Below are positions 14,041-17,499 of a stretch of 17,499 nt of DNA, piece after piece. The first letter of the stretch is position 1; every line of letters begins with the position of its first letter. The notes below the pieces were generated by a model. That model ran no database searches, was not told the origin of the DNA, and saw only the letters and a program-made list of their open reading frames with translations. This DNA comes from an uncultured Bacilli bacterium. GTDB lineage: Bacteria; Bacillota_I; Bacilli_A; RF39; UBA660. The stretch is from assembly GCA_934149245.1 (NCBI GenBank), contig CAKPER010000025.1, positions 1 to 17,499 of the forward strand, in the 5' to 3' direction. The position numbers and the translations under genes are program-made.

Positions 14041-14799
14041 TTATACAGCTGTATATCCACCATCTATTGGCAAGATAACACCAGTAACATAACTAGCTTC
14101 ATCACTTGCTAAAAATATTGCTCCAGCATTTAATTCTCCTTCATGGCCATATCTTCCTAAAGGAACTGTTGCTTTCATATAATTAGTAAATGCTTCTGTT
14201 TTTAGTGTTTCTTCAGTTAATTCTGTTGCAAAATAACCAGGGCATATAGCATTACAAGTAATATTATATTTGGCAAGTTCTGCTGCTACTGCTCTTGTAA
14301 AATTAACAACTCCTCCTTTTGAAGAATGATATGCTACTGTATCCATTGCTGTATTACCAACTAAACCATACATAGAAGCTATATTTATTATACGTCCATA
14401 ATTATTCTTCTTCATTATATTAGCAAATGCTCTAGTTACATAGAAAACACTAGATAAATCAGTATCTATTGTAAATTGCCATTCCTCATCTGTCATATTT
14501 AAGACACCATTATTTTTAGCAGAGCCAGCACAATTTACTAATACATCTATCTTGCCATATTCCTCTTCAGCAATTTTAGCTGCATTATTTACATCTTCAA
14601 CATTAGTAACATCACATTTTATTGGTAAACATCTAACTCCTAGTTTTCTTATTTTCTCAGCAAGTTGCTCTAATCTTTCAATTCTTCTTGCTGTAATAAC
14701 TAAATCAGCACCTTGTTTAGCAAATCCTTCAGCCATTTGGGCACCTAATCCACTGGAAGCACCTGATACTATAACTACTCTTCCTTTTAAATTAAACAT
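14041..14799 (-). CDS. Short-chain dehydrogenase/reductase (252 aa)
   Basis: Classical SDR, Rossmann-fold NAD(P)H-dependent oxidoreductase, cytosolic. The cofactor motif GASSGLG (13-19) starts the fold. Arg38-Arg39 after strand 2 suggest NADP(H). NCAG (89-92) replaces NNAG. The catalytic Ser142 (NIASMYG) and Tyr157-x3-Lys161 (YHSSK) are present. The Asn of the usual catalytic tetrad appears replaced by Asp114 (DTDLSSVF). The C terminus VTGVILPIDGGYT is typical. Overall it resembles gluconate 5-dehydrogenase / 3-oxoacyl-ACP reductase relatives, but the substrate cannot be assigned. The ATG at 14799 lies 8 bases after AGG of AGGTGAT; the adjacent ATG at 14802 is equally possible. It is a single-gene transcript with its own promoter and a shared terminator. 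Confidence 0.92.
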   Translation of the reverse strand: MFNLKGRVVIVSGASSGLGAQMAEGFAKQGADLVITARRIERLEQLAEKIRKLGVRCLPIKCDVTNVEDVNNAAKIAEEEYGKIDVLVNCAGSAKNNGVLNMTDEEWQFTIDTDLSSVFYVTRAFANIMKKNNYGRIINIASMYGLVGNTAMDTVAYHSSKGGVVNFTRAVAAELAKYNITCNAICPGYFATELTEETLKTEAFTNYMKATVPLGRYGHEGELNAGAIFLASDEASYVTGVILPIDGGYTAV

Positions 14800-14826
14800 C
14801 ATTATCACCTATCTTTCTACTATGTA

Positions 14827-14855
14827 ATTATAATATTTTTTTTAAGATATGGCAA
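14827..14855 (-). promoter_or_regulatory. Promoter of the SDR gene
   Basis: On the minus strand, -35 TTGCCA (14850-14855) and -10 TATAAT (14827-14832) with a 17-bp spacer. The -35 begins directly after the U tract of the upstream operon's terminator. Confidence 0.75.
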
Positions 14856-14856
14856 C

Positions 14857-14916
14857 AAAAAAAATTAATAGTTAATAAGACATTATTATCTTGATTGATA
14901 GCTTAGTAACTATTAA
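14857..14916 (-). terminator. Terminator of the HA-trhP1-trhP2 operon
   Basis: Minus-strand stem TTAATAGTTA plus TAAG (14902-14916) pairs with CTTA plus TAACTATTAA (14865-14879): fourteen pairs around one C-T mismatch, with a loop of about 22 bases. Eight Us follow (14857-14864). It begins 3 bp beyond the trhP2 stop. The stem is AT-rich but long. Confidence 0.65.
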
Positions 14917-14918
14917 AT

Positions 14919-16121
14919 TTAAAAAACTTTTATACGCATTATATCATATTTATAAACTTTTTTATCTAATTTAAATTTTATTATTTCTTTAGGATGATTA
15001 GCTTTATCTACTATTTCATCATCTTCATTATATATAATATCAGGAATTGTATAAGTGAATGTTTTTATATTTGGTCCAAAAAATTCCACTTCATCTCCAG
15101 GCTTAAAATAATTTCTTTCTGTTAATGTTACCATTTGGGTTTCTTTATCATAATCTAAAATAATTCCTAAAAAATCTTGATTTGAAACTTCTTGTCTACC
15201 TAAATAGTATTGTTCTCTAATACTTGGTTCTTGATTAAAAAATTGATCTATGCTTTCACGATTGGCAACTCTATTTAGGATATTAGAATAATATTCTATT
15301 TTATCTTCAGTTAACGTGTTACTATAATAGTTATCAATAGCTTCTCTATAGGTACTTATTACTGTTGCTATATAATAATTACTACGCATTCTGCCTTCTA
15401 CTTTTAGAGAGGTTATGCCAATATCAATCATTTCCTTTAAACATTTTATCATTGATAAATCTTTAGTAGACATAGTAAATTTTGTTTCGTTGTTTATGTC
15501 GCTATTGCCATCATTTAAAGTAAAACACCATCTACAAATTTGAGCACAAGCTCCACGGTTAGCATCTCTATTAGTAAAATAGTTAGATAGTACACATCTA
15601 CCTGAATATGCTGAACAGGTAGCTCCATGTAAAAAACATTCTACTTCTACTCCAGCTTTATCAATAATATCTTTTATGTCTTTTTTGGAACACTCTCTAG
15701 CAAGAACTACTCTAGTGGCACCTTCGTTTTTCCAAAAAAGAGCACTTTCGTAATTAGCATTAGACATTTGGGTAGATATATGAATATCAAGATTAATTTT
15801 GTATTTATTAATAATATCTATAATGCTTGGATCAGATGAAATAATTGCATCTACTTTAAATTTTTCTAATTTTTTTAAATATTCTACTAAACCTTTATAA
15901 TCTTCATTATGAAATACTATATTTACTGTAACATATAATTTTTTTCCTAATTTATGGGCATAATTAGCTGCTTCTTCTATTTGGGAATCACTAAAATTAG
16001 TAGCATTTGCTCGTAGTGAGTAAGATTTACCACCAATATAGACAGCATCTGCTCCATAAAGATATGCTATTTTTAATTTGTCTAAACTACCTGCTGGGGC
16101 TAATAATTCTACTTTATTCAT
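14919..16121 (-). CDS. trhP2: U32-family tRNA hydroxylation protein TrhP2-like (400 aa)
   Basis: Member of the 'peptidase U32' family. Relatives (B. subtilis YrrO, E. coli TrhP) work in prephenate-dependent hydroxylation of U34 in tRNA. The N terminus ELLAPAGSLDKLK begins a TIM-barrel-like domain. The signature HGATCSAYSGRCVLSNY (165-181) is followed by RGACAQICRWC (189-199), and a C-terminal U32 domain contains FKPGDEVEFFGP. Cys169, Cys176, Cys192 and Cys227 have nearly the spacing of the four Fe-S ligands reported for the relative UbiU; Cys196 and Cys199 are further candidates. The ATG at 16121 follows AAGGTGGAAGATT. It overlaps the trhP1 stop by 8 bases (ATGAATAA), indicating translational coupling. 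A longer upstream reading is rejected because it would overlap trhP1 further. Confidence 0.9.
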   Translation of the reverse strand: MNKVELLAPAGSLDKLKIAYLYGADAVYIGGKSYSLRANATNFSDSQIEEAANYAHKLGKKLYVTVNIVFHNEDYKGLVEYLKKLEKFKVDAIISSDPSIIDIINKYKINLDIHISTQMSNANYESALFWKNEGATRVVLARECSKKDIKDIIDKAGVEVECFLHGATCSAYSGRCVLSNYFTNRDANRGACAQICRWCFTLNDGNSDINNETKFTMSTKDLSMIKCLKEMIDIGITSLKVEGRMRSNYYIATVISTYREAIDNYYSNTLTEDKIEYYSNILNRVANRESIDQFFNQEPSIREQYYLGRQEVSNQDFLGIILDYDKETQMVTLTERNYFKPGDEVEFFGPNIKTFTYTIPDIIYNEDDEIVDKANHPKEIIKFKLDKKVYKYDIMRIKVF

Positions 16122-16932
16122 AATCTTCCACCTTATATACTGTTTTATGATCTGATAAGCCAACATATTCTTCTTTAGCAGTTTTTTTCTCTTCAATAAA
16201 CATATTTAACATATCCATAAATTCGTCATTTGAAATATTAAAGGCATTTAATATTATATAATCAACGTCTACTTTATCTATTTCATTTATTAAGTTAATG
16301 GGTTCTTTTGTAAATATTGTAGTTCCTTCTTTTTCTTCTAGGATAGGATATTTATCTTCACCATTTTTTATATAGTAGATATTATTTAGTTTGTTTGCCT
16401 TGATATATTCTAGGTAATTTGTTATTAAATGACGTTTAGAATAGAATATTGGTAAATAACCATATGCTATTAGAATTAATTTATTATATTTTGCTATTTC
16501 ATTTATTTCTTCAATAGTTATATCATTAGTGATTGTAGAATACTTTATTCCTCTTTTGCTATAAAAATTATTGCTATACAAAGATGAGTTAAGATGTTCT
16601 TGATAAATGACTAGATCTTTATTAATTCCTAATCTTTTGCATAGATTGATAACTGATACATCATAAAAGAATATTTTTCTTATGCTTAATTTATTTAATC
16701 TTATTAAAGCTTCTTCTAGTATTTCTAAATCTTCGGTATGAATTATTTTATTTATTGATACGCATATTTCTTTGCTGGTTAAATTTATAATACTTTTGAT
16801 ATCTTCAATACTAAAATAAATGCTACTATTTACAGAAAGTTCTTCTAAGGGAAGGATTACTCCTTCAGCTTTGCTATTTAAAATTTTGCCTAAATTATCT
16901 AGGCTTTTTGGTATTACTAGTATTTTTTTCAT
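16114..16932 (-). CDS. trhP1: U32-like partner protein, TrhP1-like (272 aa)
   Basis: Probably the counterpart of B. subtilis YrrN/TrhP1, which together with TrhP2 supports 5-hydroxyuridine formation at tRNA position 34. The pattern is that of the U32 N-terminal barrel: MKKILVIPKSLDNLGK, INKIIH, and GYLPIFYSKRHLITNYLEY at the place of the Cys signature. That segment has no Cys at either ligand position, so an Fe-S cluster of the TrhP2 kind is not expected. The protein is shorter than TrhP2 and lacks the C-terminal U32 domain. ATGs at 16935 and 16932 both follow AAGAAGGTGA; I use the second. It lies 20 bp after the HA-repeat gene and overlaps trhP2 by 8 bp, so the three form one operon. Identification rests mainly on context and weak motifs. 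Confidence 0.75.
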   Translation of the reverse strand: MKKILVIPKSLDNLGKILNSKAEGVILPLEELSVNSSIYFSIEDIKSIINLTSKEICVSINKIIHTEDLEILEEALIRLNKLSIRKIFFYDVSVINLCKRLGINKDLVIYQEHLNSSLYSNNFYSKRGIKYSTITNDITIEEINEIAKYNKLILIAYGYLPIFYSKRHLITNYLEYIKANKLNNIYYIKNGEDKYPILEEKEGTTIFTKEPINLINEIDKVDVDYIILNAFNISNDEFMDMLNMFIEEKKTAKEEYVGLSDHKTVYKVEDYE

Positions 16933-16952
16933 CATACTCACCTTCTTAATAT

Positions 16953-17499
16953 TTATCTTTTTTTATTATTTAATCTATCTATAAATTGTTTGTTAATGTT
17001 ATCTATATCATCTTTTGATGATATTTCTTTTATTTTTACATTATTTAGTAATGATTTCATTCTATTTAAAAGCTCTTTTTGTTTCTTCATTGCATTTTTA
17101 TCAGTTATTTGTTGGGTTTGTAATTTATTATCTATATTTTTAGAAAACCAAATTATTCCAATACTTTCTAATTTAGATATTTGTTCAAAAGATAAATTTC
17201 CTGTTTTATATGCGATTTTTTGATTATTAATCCAATTACCTAGATTAATTTTTCCATCTTCATCTCGTTTCCAACCGTTATTGGTTTTAAAACCTTGTGG
17301 TACTTTTAAATTACCATGATATTCATAATATATTTTTGCATATTCATACATTTCTTCCCATGTCAAATTTTTTTTCGTTTCAAAGCGCATTTTTATTGCT
17401 AATAATAATTTCCCTCTTTCATTATTTGGATCAATATTCTTCCTTTGACGACTAATCCACATTCCTAAATTTATTTTTCCATCTTCATCCCTTTTCCAT
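16953..17499 (-). CDS. Helicase-associated (HA) domain repeat protein, 5' end beyond window edge
   Basis: The reading frame enters from the right edge: codons at 17463-17498 spell WKRDEDGKINLG in frame before MWISRQ, so the Met at 17462 is internal and the start is outside. The visible 182 codons carry helicase-associated-domain repeats: W-x2-M-x3-A-x2-YYEYHGNLKVPQGF, then G-W...LG-x-WI-x2-Q, then LS-x2-QI-x2-LESIGIIW. The 12-residue segment WKRDEDGKINLG occurs twice (17463-17498 and 17238-17273). A Lys-rich, probably helical tail follows. Such repeats occur at the C end of large helicases and as small stand-alone proteins, and are thought to bind nucleic acid. Whether a helicase part exists upstream cannot be seen. 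It is the first visible gene of the operon with trhP1 and trhP2. Confidence 0.82.
   Translation of the reverse strand, partial: WKRDEDGKINLGMWISRQRKNIDPNNERGKLLLAIKMRFETKKNLTWEEMYEYAKIYYEYHGNLKVPQGFKTNNGWKRDEDGKINLGNWINNQKIAYKTGNLSFEQISKLESIGIIWFSKNIDNKLQTQQITDKNAMKKQKELLNRMKSLLNNVKIKEISSKDDIDNINKQFIDRLNNKKR

Overview
This window comes from a very AT-rich, low-GC Gram-positive bacterium (Bacillota). UGA is a stop codon here: ORFs end in TGA and Trp is TGG wherever I checked, so this is not the Mycoplasma code. Start sites carry strong AGGAGG/AGGTGA-type ribosome sites. A gerQ homologue points to an endospore-forming (or formerly spore-forming) member of Bacilli or an Erysipelotrichia-like uncultured lineage. 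I cannot name the species.

Left third (1-6899, all minus strand): four paralogous proteins with a shared ~340-residue N-terminal domain of unknown function followed by 22-residue BspA/Treponema-type leucine-rich repeats. They form two tandem copies of a two-gene unit (period about 3.72 kb). In transcription order they are D (5070-6899), C (3577-5049), a transposase remnant on the other strand, B (1350-3179) and A (1-1323, cut by the window edge). Long stretches of the N-terminal domain are identical at DNA level between copies while the LRR parts have diverged, which looks like recent duplication plus gene conversion.

Middle (6980-13310, minus strand): secG and rnr, neighbours in many Bacillota, are here separated by a two-gene cassette of SGNH-hydrolase-like proteins with its own strong promoter. 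A 40-bp near-perfect direct repeat containing the secG terminator flanks the cassette. Downstream of rnr, in a tight operon, lie a membrane-anchored CapA-family metallophosphatase-like protein and a 97-residue conserved-looking protein of unknown function.

Right third: gerQ (plus strand) converges on an SDR oxidoreductase gene with a shared bidirectional terminator. Upstream of the SDR gene is an operon (minus strand) of a helicase-associated-domain repeat protein (cut by the right edge), a U32-like TrhP1 homologue and the U32 protein TrhP2, which together are expected to hydroxylate U34 of tRNA. The operon ends in a terminator that abuts the SDR promoter.

Most unusual are the recombining LRR paralogue array with its unknown N-terminal domain, and the SGNH cassette bounded by terminator-bearing direct repeats.
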